A stretch of DNA of 64,000 nucleotides, from assembly GCA_033220425.1 (NCBI GenBank), contig CM065650.1, positions 3,162,001 to 3,226,000 on the forward strand, given 5' to 3'. The notes beneath the pieces were generated by a model. That model did not search any database. It saw nothing but the letters and a program-made list of their open reading frames with translations, and was not told the origin of the DNA. Below are positions 23,523 to 35,136 of the stretch, piece by piece (positions within the stretch are counted from its first letter, which is position 1; each line of letters begins with the position of its first letter). This stretch comes from Lepraria neglecta (lineage: Eukaryota > Ascomycota > Lecanoromycetes > Lecanorales > Stereocaulaceae). The translations under genes and the position numbers were made by a program.

Positions 23523-24650
23523 TTAAGCAGCTGGACTCACAGCTGGGCTCGAAGCAGGACTAAGGTTGTCTGGTCTCGCCTCGGGATGGCTCCTACGCTC
23601 GTTCTCCTTTTGAACCAAACGTTCGACGTATTCTCTTCCTTCGCTTGCCTTGAGACCAGATGCCACAGCACTAGAACCGGCGAGCATGTAGTCGCCATGT
23701 CCCTCCAACATCAATGGGGTCATTGGCTCGCCAGGGCTCATCATTGGCGTGAGGCGAGGAGGACTAGGCTTGGCGTATTTGCCTGCATTGGCAACGAGGT
23801 CACGCTGGTATTGCTGAAGCTTCTGTTGAGCGTCGGAGCCACGGCCGGGGCGAGGCTGGGATGTGATCGAGCGTGAGGGTCGATGAGAGACAGAAGCCGG
23901 GCTGGAATCTTTCGAGGGAAAGTTCGCTGGATGGAATCTGGGCAGGCCAGAGAGGTTGAGGTTCTGTGCCGGACGCCTATCTTTTTGACGATTGCTGCTC
24001 GAAAACCCTTGATTGGGTGATGTAGGAGAGAGAGGAGAGGTAGGTGTGTAGGGTTGTGCTCCCGATCTCGGAGGCATGAGCTTGAATCCACGCTGGACGT
24101 TGGGGGCTGACTGATTATTTGACATCTTCTTACCACCAGAGGAGTAGTACGGCGTCAACGACTGGCTGATATGTCGCCGTGGCTTGAGGGGTTCGTCGAT
24201 ATTGAAGTATTCTCCTGGCGGCACTCTGGCAGTCAACGGCGTACCGGTTGGTGAGAAAAGAGTCGGGTTTCGCTTGCGTGGAGGTATTGGGATAGGTGCT
24301 GAAGGCTTATCCGGGGTTGCCTCCGGAAGGGTGGGGAGTGGCTCTCGAAGTAATGGCCTACTGGCAATTGATGATAGATCGAGACGGTGTGGAGGATGCT
24401 GAGATTGAGTATTTGTGTCAGATCTTCGGCGACAAGTGAGACTTGTCGATGATTGGTGGCGTTCGGGACTTGTATTTGCACGAGCTCTCAGGCCACGACG
24501 ACTTCCGGAACCTTTAGCAGTTGTAGACGTGACCGTGGGAACATTATCGAGATTGAGTCTTGAAAGTGCAGAGGTGATTTCTTGTTCGTCATCAGCGTCG
24601 GAGGAATGAGGGGATGAGTAAGTGTGCTTGGGTTGATAAGGTGGTGCCAT
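23523..24650 (-). CDS. Disordered Ser/Pro-rich hypothetical protein
   Basis: A single exon gives 375 residues from ATG 24650 (MAPPYQPKHTYSSPHSSDAD). The frame extends 12 nt further upstream, but only to a TTG. The protein is rich in Ser, Pro and Arg and has no membrane span or known fold. Short blocks look conserved rather than random: EITSALSRLNLDNVP near the start, TLFSPTGTPLTARVPPGEYF near 135, and a C-terminal helix ASEGREYVERLVQKENERR near 335-355. The many SPT and SPTSP sites suggest phosphorylation. I do not recognise a named family. The frame is free of stops and its codon use is even, so I believe it is a real gene. Confidence 0.7.
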   Translation of the reverse strand: MAPPYQPKHTYSSPHSSDADDEQEITSALSRLNLDNVPTVTSTTAKGSGSRRGLRARANTSPERHQSSTSLTCRRRSDTNTQSQHPPHRLDLSSIASRPLLREPLPTLPEATPDKPSAPIPIPPRKRNPTLFSPTGTPLTARVPPGEYFNIDEPLKPRRHISQSLTPYYSSGGKKMSNNQSAPNVQRGFKLMPPRSGAQPYTPTSPLSPTSPNQGFSSSNRQKDRRPAQNLNLSGLPRFHPANFPSKDSSPASVSHRPSRSITSQPRPGRGSDAQQKLQQYQRDLVANAGKYAKPSPPRLTPMMSPGEPMTPLMLEGHGDYMLAGSSAVASGLKASEGREYVERLVQKENERRSHPEARPDNLSPASSPAVSPAA

Positions 24651-25428
24651 TTTCAGCGACAAGCAGGGTTTTCTTAACTCTCCTCACGCCACCTATGCCT
24701 AGAGGCGTTAGGGATCCTTCAGGGGGTCCTTTAGGGGGCCTTCTAGGAAGTATGTGCGGCCCAGCAGAAGATCTTGTTGGCTATAGGAATTGCTCCGGGG
24801 GGACGCGGCGGACCTAGAGGGCTAGCTTGCCGCCCTAGCCGGGAACGCGGGGCTGTCCAGGCGCGTGATGGAAAAGGATTGACAGGGTGGGAAAGTAAGA
24901 AATCGGGATCTGAGGTATGATATTAAGTGCTGAGTGTGTTTTTGGGACGATTTGTTGTGGGAATCGAAAGATGGTTGAACGTTGAAATTTTGTGAAGGAC
25001 GGGGGCGTTGATTTAACGGAGCTGTGTCCGGATATTTTCGTAAGGGACAGCGAATTCCACTTTCCCAATTGCGAAAATCCGGTTATGACTCAGAAAATTT
25101 TGTATAATGCGAATGCCAAGAATTGTGCAAGTTTTGCAGAGTAAAGCACTAATTTCTCCCAAACAAGAATAAAAAGGAGCAGCGAATTCAACTAAGAGAC
25201 TTGCCTTGCTCAGGGCAAAATAGCTAACTTTTGTAGTTGACGTTGACGCGAGGGTTTTGATTGGTTGATAAGACTGAAAGATAGCCATGGCAGATCATTA
25301 AGTACCTCACTGAAATTATTTCCAGGGCAAGAACTTTGAACCAATTACTTGCGCAACGCAAACGGGCAGACAATTGAACATGGTATCTTCGCTTGTATTT
25401 GCACATCTCTTTCCTCTGGGTATCCCGG
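24651..25428. other. Intergenic with a compact GC-rich patch
   Basis: The stretch 24690-24850 is GC-rich and full of short inverted copies of CTAGAG/CTAGGG and GGGTCCTTTAGG-like words, including GGCTA...TAGCC around 24825. From 24900 to 25430 it is AT-richer, with no gene; the 3' end of the Ppo gene lies at its right edge. Confidence 0.35.
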
Positions 25429-28400
25429 TTACATCTTTTTGAACGGCGGCAGATCTCCATCCCAGTTGATCTTCATGGCTGTACCGGATTGTTAGCATCA
25501 AAGCCACGTGCATGCGCTCAAGACGTTACTCACTTGTCGGGAACGGGAAGTAGCTTCCATGATCGGCCCTCATGTAAATATAGAAACCTCCCGGTCTTGG
25601 GATCTTCTTTAATTCACCTTGTGGACCTGGCGCTCTCCTCAGGTTGTCAAGTCGTCCTACCACCCTCAGCATTGCCGTTAGAGCGGTTCTGCTTGCTTCT
25701 CCTCCAAGACAAGCATGTGGACCTAGCCCATAATGGATGTAGTTCTCCATTGGTCTGTCAATCCTGACTGTGTTTGGCTCGGGGAAGAACTCGGCTTCGC
25801 GATTCGCACCGACAAAGCTGGTGAATACTTTGTCCCCAGGCTTGACGTTCACTGGACGGCCGCTATCGTCAATAGTTTCTGATACAGTGCATTCTCGGTA
25901 CGAGCCGAATGTACCGTTGAGTCTGATTCCCTCCATTGCGTAATGGAGAAGTTTGTCGTCTGCTTCAGCACCTTCGGTCTTGGCCCACTTGTTGATCGCT
26001 GGTAGGTGCATTTTGCCCTCATCAGACAGATAGTAGTCTATCAGCTGGGTGAACTAGAATATCATGTTAGAAGACGCAAAAAGATTCTTCACTCAGCGAT
26101 CTTACCACTTGAGCTTGATTCGCCACCATTGCTCCTGCTGTTGGTACAATTTGAGACCACGTTATTTCGCTCACGCCCATGCCACTTTCGAGTAGCCTGC
26201 GCACCATATGCACACCATAATCTTGCAGAGGATTGTGTTGCTGGTGCATGCCATCCACAATCCCTGCAATGAAGCCGGTTGCATTTACCATCTTGACATT
26301 GGCTTCCACAAGTTTACCAAGTTGCTGTGTGACTGCCTTGGCAGCTAGTCGCAGAGGGAATGACTTAGCTGGATCAAGGTCGAAGAATATGGCTGTGAAG
26401 AAGACAGCGAGCACCATGTACATCTCTTGTTCCGAGTATATTCCATGAGGATGATCTTCCGTCTTCAATGGGAGCGAGAAGACATTTGCGGCAAAGTGGA
26501 CGTGCGCTAGGTTTCCGACACTGCTGACTGTTAGCAACTGCTCAGATATGACCCTTCCACTGCTTGACATACTCTCGGGTAAGGTCGACTTGGTTGATTC
26601 CTGCGATCTTGCAACTCTTATCTGTCAGCAATTTCTGCGTTGTGTATTCATAGAAATCCTTGATCTGCTGATGCCATTTGTCTTTGTAGATGGCCTCTCC
26701 CATCAATTTCCTTTGTTTGGCATGGAACGGCTTATCACCAGCCAGCATAAAATCCAGCCCTCCTTGGGGTATGAGGAAACTAAAAGGCTCGGTCCACATA
26801 ACGTTGAACTTCTTTGCATTCTCCAAGATGTATTTGGCAGCCTTGTACGAGGTGAAGTTGACCCGTGGTGGAATGCGTGCGGGTCGATCCCAGGAATATT
26901 GGTCTTCACGCCCGAGGTTGCGAAGGATCTTTCGGTTCTCACTAAAATAGGTGAGTCATAAAAACACACTGGTCAGTACGACTGAGAAAACTTGCCTTGG
27001 AATGGTCATTGGATAATGGGCATAGATCGAGTTACCCTTGAAATGATTCGGGAATGCGCGCATGCAGAGCTTATAGAACACGCTGTTCAAGGTCAGAGAT
27101 CTCGTCGCACTTTTGAGAAGAGATTTGAATGGGGCTCCTCACCATCCTTGCTCTACGGCTAAGTCGTATTGAACCTCGCTGTAACCCCAGTTGGTGAGGT
27201 TCTTTGGGTTGTAGTCGATCGTATAGAACCTGTCGCCACGGACCAATGCTACGGCGTCGGACAGGATTGCCCTTGAGATTGTGAACGTAGGAGCTATGCC
27301 CACACCGGGTACCATTGGAACCTTGGCACTCTCGGATACCATACCAGGATACATTTCGACGTAGTCAGGATGCTCGTAGCTAAAGAATTTTCATGTCAGC
27401 CACCATATTCAGACGGGAAAAATAGACTTTGCCTTACAGGTGTTTGAGCTGTTCAGAACAGTCGGGGTCGGATGGACATATATCTTCGAATGACTCGTGC
27501 GGCTTCAGCTTGAAAAACTTCCGGAATTCGTTAAGTGAACCAAGATTCCACGCTCTCGCCTGCTGCATGCCAAGAATAGTGATAGCTTTGAGACACGTGG
27601 GGATGTTGTTGGGTCCAAAGGCACCTGTCAAGGTTCAGCAACGCGCATTTGCCTGGCACTCACAAGGCGAAGGTTACTTACCGGCACAGTCCTCGATCGA
27701 ACTCGTCAAGATCTCGACAAGGGCATCATCGGAAAGTTTGCCGTCGGCATCCCTCTGCAGATCCGCAAAAGGTCGCTTTTGAGGATCTTTAGGTAGACTC
27801 TGTTCCCATTTCCCTAAGCCTTGAAGGAGCTCTTGCATTGAAACTTTCTCGGCATCTTTCCCAAAAAGCTTCTTATAAAGCTCTCGTGTCCACTTGTCGT
27901 CTTTGTCACTGATGCACGAATGCCAACGGTATGCGAGATTGAATTCTGCCGATACCTGGTTGCCTACCCCACTAGGCGTGCCCTCTTTACCAAAGATCTT
28001 GCCCATCTCCGCCCGTGGATCTAGAGTCCAGGTAGTATTGCTCCTGTTGAGGTTCACAATAGTACGAAGGTAATCGAGTAAGGTGATGTTGATGTATAGC
28101 CCGCAAGTGATGAGTCTGCCGGTTTGAAAAAGATCATTGTCGTACTTCGCCCAAGACTTCTCGGCCTTTTCATGGGTCAGTCCCTCGCTGGGCTTGGTAA
28201 ATCTTCCGTTTTCGTTGATGACCGCAAGTTGCTCGACCACGTAGTTGTGGAAGCGGTTCATCATGATAAGCATGACGCCGCAGCCAGGAGGGAAACCCAA
28301 CAGTCTTGCCTCAGAGAAACAATCCGGTTTCAATTTTCCATCCTTGAATGTCCGTATCTGGTCTTGGTCTTCCTGAGTGTCTCCGTACAGCGTTGAGAGG

Positions 28401-29374
28401 TCGAGGTAAGATGACGTCTGCGAATTGTTGAAGTCTCGATGATCTGTTTGGAAGAGATCATGGATAATCAAGGATGCCCAATAGAAGAACACACTAGAGA
28501 CTTTGTTGGGATGCGGCTTGAACTCCTTCCGGGCCATGACACTGTCAAAAATGAGGGATGGATCTGGCAACGCGCCTGTGGAGAGGGTGTTTGGGGCCAC
28601 CGATCGCGCATATGGGGTGTTGGCTGCACCCAGGTGGGGATACATGATGTTCTAGGGTCGATCAGTGTCAGTATTACCTTCTGCACATGGACGCGAAAAC
28701 TCACATTGTTTGATCCGTCGGCCGACCTATATTGGAACTTGTCTCCTAGATAGCTCATGGGCGGATGTTGCAAGGAATTCCACAATTCGTCAATAAAGGC
28801 GTTGGTCAAATCGACGCGGGTCTTGGACAACGTTGGCAAGGCACTGACAAGCTGTAATCGCGTCAGTTTAGAACAAATGGGTCTGAAAAGCGCAGCTCAC
28901 CTGAATTGTATGTTCCATCAAATACGTCTTGTCGTCCTGCAGGTCTCCTGTCGCCTTGTTCTTCATGACATCCATTAAGGTACCCACATCCTTGAAGCCC
29001 AGGGCCTTGATATCTGCCATCAAGCCAGAAGGCTCCTTGTGATCAAGGTACGCCCCATCGCCGGATTGGGTGGGTAATGGTCGGCGCGAAGCGTGTAAGA
29101 GCTGGGCGAATTGTGCGAAAGAGCTCTCAACGTCGGCTCTGCTGGCAGCATGATCTGCGGGCTGAGGCTTCGCCTTCTTGGACGCAAAGCCGAAAGAGCT
29201 GCCATGTTTAGCTAGACCTGGCTTGTCAGGTGAGGTTCCATTGGTCTGGGCTCCATTGGTATGGCTCCCATTCTTTTCGGCGCCGTTTGTGGTTGTAGTC
29301 TCATCCGTGCCATTGATGCCATTGACCTGGTCTTTCTTGCTTTTACCAAACTTGGTGGAGAATCTGCGAAGCAT
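25429..29374 (-). CDS. ppoA: Ppo-type fatty acid dioxygenase-P450 (linoleate diol synthase type)
   Basis: Ten exons encode 1151 residues: 29374-28901, 28851-28705, 28651-27682, 27624-27438, 27379-27143, 27082-26996, 26941-26573, 26520-26106, 26053-25534 and 25478-25429. The N-terminal half is an animal-haem-peroxidase-type dioxygenase with the candidate distal His271 (LIIHDLFQTDH) and YRWH at 447-450, holding the catalytic Tyr447 and the haem-ligand His450. The C-terminal half is a P450 with an intact haem cysteine, Cys1077 (GLGPHACLGG), and the I-helix motif N-Q-A-Q at 958-961. In this family Cys plus the NQ motif mark a hydroperoxide isomerase, so a 5,8- or 7,8-diol of linoleic acid is expected; 10R-dioxygenases (PpoC) lack the cysteine. 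Such oxylipins steer sporulation and secondary metabolism. The intron at 26942-26995 uses a GC donor (AG/GCAAGT). The symbol is by family; the exact paralogue is not proven. Confidence 0.93.
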
Positions 29375-30609
29375 CTTGCTGCGATTGCTCAATGGTACGC
29401 GTTAGGAGTAGTGGGGAGGTGAAAAAGAAAGCTCAGACGCGAAGAAAGAAGGCACGAGAGCTACGAAATAGCACCAGCTACAAGAGCTTCGACCGAACAC
29501 GCGAATAGCAAGTAAGGGGCTAGCTACAAAGCAATGGAGAAGATGTACAATTGTTCGGAAACGAAGCGGCCGCTTGATGGGACCGGGCTTCTCCTCATCA
29601 ATCAAGAAACTTAGGGCAATGATTCACGGTACGGAGTGGAGATAGCTTCAATGGACACATGAACGCAGGAGAGGAGGACCAATGGCTCGCCAAAAAGAGA
29701 AGACCCAATAGCAAACACGAGAGGAACTGATAGCCACGTCTTCACCCCGCTTTTGCACATGTCCCCCCTTGCCCGAATCGGCCAGATTCGGACAATACAC
29801 GATGGGTAGAAAAAAGATTCATTGGACGAAATGACACTACGCTCAGATACCTGAAACCACGCTCAGTGGACGGAGGTGAAGCTCCTAACTTAGGATCTCA
29901 TTTAGCAGAAGCGAGGCGCATTAGCGCAGTGATGAGATGCAATACAGGTGGAAAATGGTGGGATATAGGCGTCGTGTTTTTGGGGGTTTTTTTGTCTTAG
30001 GTCTGGAGATGCTCGGGGTCAAGTTGTTAGCGTTGGGCCGGTCTCACTGCGGCAGAGATTAGCGACACCTTTGGACGCTAGTGGGAAAGGGGATCGCCCG
30101 GGTGGACTAAGCTTGAACCTTTGAAGCACCTCACTCCTCTATTTCAGCCATCCCAGTCGAGCGGGGAGCCATTGTAGCTTCCTGACTGCTCCTTCTGTGT
30201 TGAGAAGGCCTTGACTGCTAGGTTATCAGGTGCCGGGTTATGGACCCTGCAGCTGAATGCTGCAGCTAGAACTCCAAAAAATTCAATTGCCTGGCTACAA
30301 ACTCACCAGGGACCAATCGTCACGCTTGAGACGCATGTTGAAATAAGCTATTTTAGCCTTGACATCTTGGACTCGTTGGATTGGCAGAGGCTCAAAGTAT
30401 CCGAGAGGGGAAGTCGGCTTCCAGCGATCTGCGGTCATCACGCATGAGTTGGAATGCATCCAGACGGCCGTACGGCAAAGAACGCAGACAGATTGCCATT
30501 TCCAATTGAATTATCCTGACGAAGTAGCGTTACTATCTTCGCTGTGTTTCACGATTTTTGACCATTGCAGTTCAATCTGAGTTTTGGGGGGTTTTTTTTG
30601 GAATACACA
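29375..30609. other. Divergent intergenic region between Ppo and DUF2235 genes
   Basis: About 1.2 kb without a coding frame I can support. It must hold the promoters of both divergent genes. Short T- and G-runs occur near 29980 and 30585. No tRNA or repeat seen. Confidence 0.4.
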
Positions 30610-33032
30610 ATGCTACAGCCACAGGCTTTTGCAGGCACGCAAGGCCAACAAGGCCAACAAGATGGCAACAGCGCAACGAGTGGTGTACCAGTACAACAAG
30701 GTCCAGGGTCCACAGCTGCCGGCATGCAAGACTACGGACCATATCGCCAGAGAAAGCGGGTACTAACATTGGCCTCGAACACACTGTTCACAGCTGACGC
30801 GACACTCAGATTATCCTCTGCTTCGATGGCACGGGCAACAAGTTCCAAGGTGCGAATAGAAACAAAAGACGATGAATTGACACTGACCATCTTCAAGGAA
30901 CCCCTGCCGATAGCAACATTTTGAAAATATACGGAATGCTAGACCGGGATAATGGCGATAAAGTACGTGTCAAGGAATCACATGTTTACTTTAGATGCTG
31001 AAACAGCTGCAGCATTATTATCAGGTAACTTTATCATAGCCCTTGGGATCCCCCCTAGCTTGTCTTATGAGTTGTAGCCCGGGATTGGCACATATGTCAA
31101 CACCAGATCTATTTCCCACACCAGCAGGCTTGCGCGATTGAATTCGTGGTACCAGAAGGCCAAAGACTCTGCTGTTGGTACTTCTTTCGACGAACACGTT
31201 ATGGTACATAACCCTTCAGATTAACGAATGAAGTACTGACTTGAAACGTGAAGGGAGCATACAAATTCCTGATGCAATGCTACAACGATGACGACATCTT
31301 CATCTTCGGCTTCAGCAGAGGAGCCTACGTCGCACGCTTCCTCGCCGAGATGCTTGACCATGTTGGCCTGCTCAGCCAAGGAAATGAAGAAATGGCTCGA
31401 TTCGCATGGAAAGCTTTCGCCCAGTGGCAAGAAAGAGAAGACAACACAGAGGAAGAGAAGAAAAAGAAGAAAGAGATGCTCGACTATTTGCAGGCTTTCC
31501 GCGATACGTTCAGCCGCCCAGTTCGACGAATACGTTTTCTGGGTCTATTCGACACAGGCAAGTCCCCAACAGAATAACAGTTGAGGCGGCAGCTTACCAC
31601 ATGAACAGTGAACAGCGTCCCCCGCTTCGAAAACGCCTGGATGAAACGCAGCAAATTCCCCTATACAGCTCGAAGCTCCGCCAAAGTCATCCGCCACGCA
31701 GTCAGCGTTGACGAGCGCAGAGCAAAATTCCGCTCAGATCTGATATCCGAAGCGAAATCCTCCCATCCACACGCAGATCACAATGGTCCACCACACTTAC
31801 ACCGAACCGATACGAATAATTGGATGACAAATGGTACCAAGCCGAACAAAACCACCGTGGACAGATTCCGGAGACGCTCTGCCCTCCGCCCCGCCCGTGA
31901 AGCTAACAGGCCATTCTCACCTCAGATGAGTACAAACGAAGAAGATAGACTCGATCCACGACGAGGCACTCTCGGCGCCCAAACCCGCCTACGGACTTCC
32001 AGCCCAGTTGTCTCGCAAAACATCGCCTCAGACGTCGAATGCTCATCCATCCGCACCACAACCTCCGTAAACTCCTACGACGAAGGCCCCCACGCCGACG
32101 ACGAAGAAGATGAATCCGCCCCGCAAGACATCGAAGAACTCTGGTTCCCAGGCTGCCACGCCGACCTCGGCGGCGGCTGGCCGCTCGCAGATGGCGAGGA
32201 ATCACCTTTGAGCCACGCACCACTAGTCTGGATGGTACGGGAAGCGCAACGCGCTGGGCTCGAATTCGACGGCGACAAAATGCTGAAACTCAAATGCTGC
32301 GACGACGACTATAACATCCCCTCTCTCGGTCTCTCCGACAACGCACCTCCACCCGCAACCAACGTCCCAGAGATAGAAGTCACCAATTCCCCCAGCGCCG
32401 AACGACCAGATATCTTCCACAGCCCGCGATCCGAGAAGCGCGAACCAGGCTGGGTAGCGGGCATGGAACCCGAGAAGCCCGCCCCATCTGCTTTCCACCA
32501 GGCACTAACAGCAGCATTCACAAAAGGCGTGATGCACGACTGTCTCGAATTCAACAACGGCTTAACGCGCTCTTCCGTCCTCTCGTGGAAAATGATGGAA
32601 TACCTCCCCTTCCGCCGTATGGACCTTCGCCCAGACGGGTCCTGGAAAGCAATCTCCCTGCCCCTACCGATGGGCGAGACGAGAGATATTCCTGAAAATG
32701 CGTGGATACATCATAGTGCTATAAGGCGGATGGAAGCGAATGAGCAGTACAGGCCTGGGAATTTGATCATTGGCGGTGGAGGACGCGGGGTGAGGAGGCC
32801 GCCGAAGGAGATGGGGATTGGGCAGTGGGAGGTGCACAAGGGGGAGGGGGATTTGATTGGGATGGTTTATAGGAGGAAAGGACCTAGTGTGGATAAGCAA
32901 ATTGATAAGAAGGAGAATCAGAATCAGAATCATGTCAAGAAGGAGGGCAAGGATGATGATTATATTGAGGGGACGGAGGATCATAAGGAGACACGAGTTG
33001 ATGGGACGAAGGTTGATAAGGGGATACAGTGA
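30610..33032 (+). CDS. DUF2235 alpha/beta-hydrolase-like protein
   Basis: Seven exons: 30610-30759, 30810-30849, 30898-30962, 31007-31024, 31078-31203, 31254-31557 and 31609-33032; 708 residues. The joined reading gives the DUF2235 signature blocks: IILCFDGTGNKFQGTPADSN, HYYQPGIGTYVNT, IFIFGFSRGAYVARFLAEM with nucleophile Ser154, LGLFDTVNS, and ELWFPGCHADLGGGW with the candidate catalytic His. The domain is related to Tle1-type phospholipases of bacterial type VI secretion, but fungal members have no proven substrate. A Gln/Gly-rich leader precedes it and a basic Lys/Asn-rich tail closes it; a 100-residue insert after about residue 265 looks disordered. Exon 4 is only 18 nt. The last intron (31558-31608) has a GC donor. 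All introns are 44-53 nt. Confidence 0.9.
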
Positions 33033-33187
33033 TACTGAATGCCTGTCGGAGTTGTTTGGCGGCTGCGAGTGTATGTATAAGGAAGTATATAGCATCCAGG
33101 TGTGGAGAATAGCATTTGGCGGACATAAAAATTAATGGGATGAGAGGCAGGTAACACAGAACTCATCATGGCGGCACCGGAAGCATT

Positions 33188-33216
33188 GACCGCGTCTCTT
33201 TACATTCACTTTGCAA
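33188..33216. repeat. Left copy of a 29-bp direct repeat flanking the minisatellite
   Basis: It starts GACCGCGTCTCTT and ends ATTCACTTTGCAA; the right copy at 33367-33395 differs at only a few bases. The pair brackets the minisatellite. Confidence 0.75.
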
Positions 33217-33247
33217 TTTTGTGGACCCCTAGCTGCTTCGAGACTCA

Positions 33248-33347
33248 GGTAACACAGATTCCCTAGGGGTAACACAGATTCCCTAGGGGTAACACAGATT
33301 CCCTAGGGGTAACACAGATTCCCTAGGGGTAACACAGATTCCCTAGT
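33248..33347. repeat. 20-bp minisatellite, five units
   Basis: Five head-to-tail units of ggtaacacagattccctagg with the last unit diverging at its end. A sixth, partial relative (GGTAACACAGAACTC) lies upstream near 33149. The units abut with no spacers. Confidence 0.95.
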
Positions 33348-33366
33348 GGCAACACCAAGAAGTGTC

Positions 33367-33395
33367 GACAGCGTCTCTTCTAATTCACTTTGCAA
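33367..33395. repeat. Right copy of a 29-bp direct repeat flanking the minisatellite
   Basis: It starts GACAGCGTCTCTT and ends ATTCACTTTGCAA, matching 33188-33216. The arrangement suggests a local duplication in which the minisatellite later grew. Confidence 0.75.
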
Positions 33396-33497
33396 GATCG
33401 TGCTAACTTAGCCAATCACCAGACCTTAAATAAACTATGACTCCTGCTTCATGCTTCCTCTAACATCAACCTCAACATTCTTTGTTGACATCCCATT

Positions 33498-35136
33498 ATG
33501 CTTCCCACTCTCTATCATCCAGGAACCTTGGCATACATCTTCAATCGCGCTTCCCAGGTTTCGCTACGCTTGTCGAAGAGTTTCCACAAGTATCAACACT
33601 TTGATGCTTATTACAATCCAGATCAACGTTTATTGGCGGCACCCGTGGCACCCCATCATGGGTATTATCCTCTACCGTACGGAGAACCTCGTGTCAACTA
33701 CCCTGAATCTGTCATCTCCAGTTTTGATACGGTTGTCGAAGAGCCTCCACAAGCGTCAACACTCCGCCGCTTGTTGCATTCCAGATGGCGACTGTCTCTT
33801 GGGGTATATATGGCACGCCTGGCAACGCGTGTGGGATATCACATCGTATTCTCGCTCTCGTACGCAGAATGAGGAGGCAAAAGTAGCCGCTTGTGACAGC
33901 TCGTCGGATCCTTCCAGTCCACCTCGAATTCCACCCTCATTCGACGGTATGAAGGATCCTTTCGGTTTGTCTGATAAAGTCAAAGCCAGCAGTAAAACTT
34001 TAAGGACCGTGAACCCGCCTGATGCTGCAGTGCATATGGAAGGGGACGGCCCCAAAGATCCTCCAGAAGGGACGTCGCTTGACAATGGGCGGCGATCCTC
34101 GCGAAGAGCAGCCAGAAAGGCACAAACAGAAGCAAAGGCCCGCTTAGCCCCCATCGATTCTGCAACATGGGCAACATCACCTCCTGTTCAACTGCAAAGC
34201 TTAGATCAGGAGACACCAGTCCCCGTGCCTAGCTCTCCGCCACAACACCGATCTCTGACGAAGTCAAGAACCAAGAAGAGGAGTAAGGCGAGCAAACATT
34301 ATAAAGAGGCAACGGTGACAATCGAAGCACCGAAGAAGCCGAATAAAGATGGCGGCCGAGCCAAGGAAGAGAAGGCAAATGAAAAGAAAGCAATCTCAGG
34401 AGCTCCCATTCCCCCTTCCAATGCCTCTGCTCATCTTCCACCTCCAATTGTCATCCTTCCCAAGATAAAACCCCTGAGCGTACCCTCAAAGACCTCAGAT
34501 CAAGTGAATCCTCCACCAGTCCAGAAGGACCATCCGAAATATCCTCCGGAATTGAAGTCGTTCTACAGGAAGACCCAATTCGAGATTAAAGGAAAGTCTG
34601 CGGCAGGGGCAGCAGCAAAAGCGAAAACGGACCTTGACCGGATGGAGGCAGTAAAGAAGTTAGAGGCGTGGAGCGCCTCGTTTGTTATCCCTCCGGAGAT
34701 AAATACAGCAGCGACTCCTGCTCAGTCGAAGCCTATGAGCCCGGTAGATGTAATATCTTGGGAGACACCTAAGCACCCAGTATCAAGGCCAGCGCAGGGC
34801 CACCAGGGCCCTCAACCAGCACCCAAGCCCACGAAGGTATTCTCAGAGGCAGATCAGGACAAGCTATTACCCAGTCCGCTTGGGTCAAAGAAGCCGAAAG
34901 ACAAAGTATCGAGTCGCAAAGGTTCATATATGCATATAGCAGCTCTGAAGATACTCTTCTTTGCAAATGAGAAACAGGCCTCTATGAGTACCCAAGCCTT
35001 TTCGCTTCACAAGAAGTCCTCGGTGACAGCTCCCGGCGCGGCGCATCTCATTCCAGGGTCGACTCACCATCACCATCACCATCACCATCGTCGCCACTCT
35101 CGTCCTCATCATCGTCCTCATCATCTTCACCATTGA
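33498..35136 (+). CDS. Basic, disordered hypothetical protein (gene model uncertain)
   Basis: The preferred model joins 33498-33803 and 33868-35136 (524 residues), with a 64-nt intron GTATAT...ACGCAG that keeps phase 0. A longer unspliced frame from ATG 33451 also exists, but its first 139 residues look less protein-like than MLPTLYHPGTLAYIF. The body is rich in Lys, Pro, Ala and Ser (SSRRAARKAQTEAKARLAP, GGRAKEEKANEKKAISG). A more ordered block, YPPELKSFYRKTQFEIKG followed by DRMEAVKKLEAW, lies near the middle, and the end is a His/Arg-rich tail with eight His in a row. The first exon contains a DNA duplication of about 60 bp (33561 and 33724) that is read in two different frames. I do not recognise the family, and the 3' end may be spliced into downstream exons. 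Confidence 0.45.

Noticed and set aside
25429-29374. Two separate genes, a peroxidase and a P450
   Set aside because: The splices join both parts in one frame of 1151 residues with the domain order of the Ppo family.
31903-32223. Arg-rich 106-codon minus-strand frame
   Set aside because: Antisense shadow of the DUF2235 gene.
33248-33347. CRISPR-like repeat array
   Set aside because: The 20-bp units abut without spacers and the genome is eukaryotic; it is a minisatellite.
33451-33497. Earlier ATG for the 33498 gene with one long unspliced frame
   Set aside because: The extra N-terminus looks like translated leader DNA, and a good intron at 33804-33867 joins a better first exon. Kept as an alternative.
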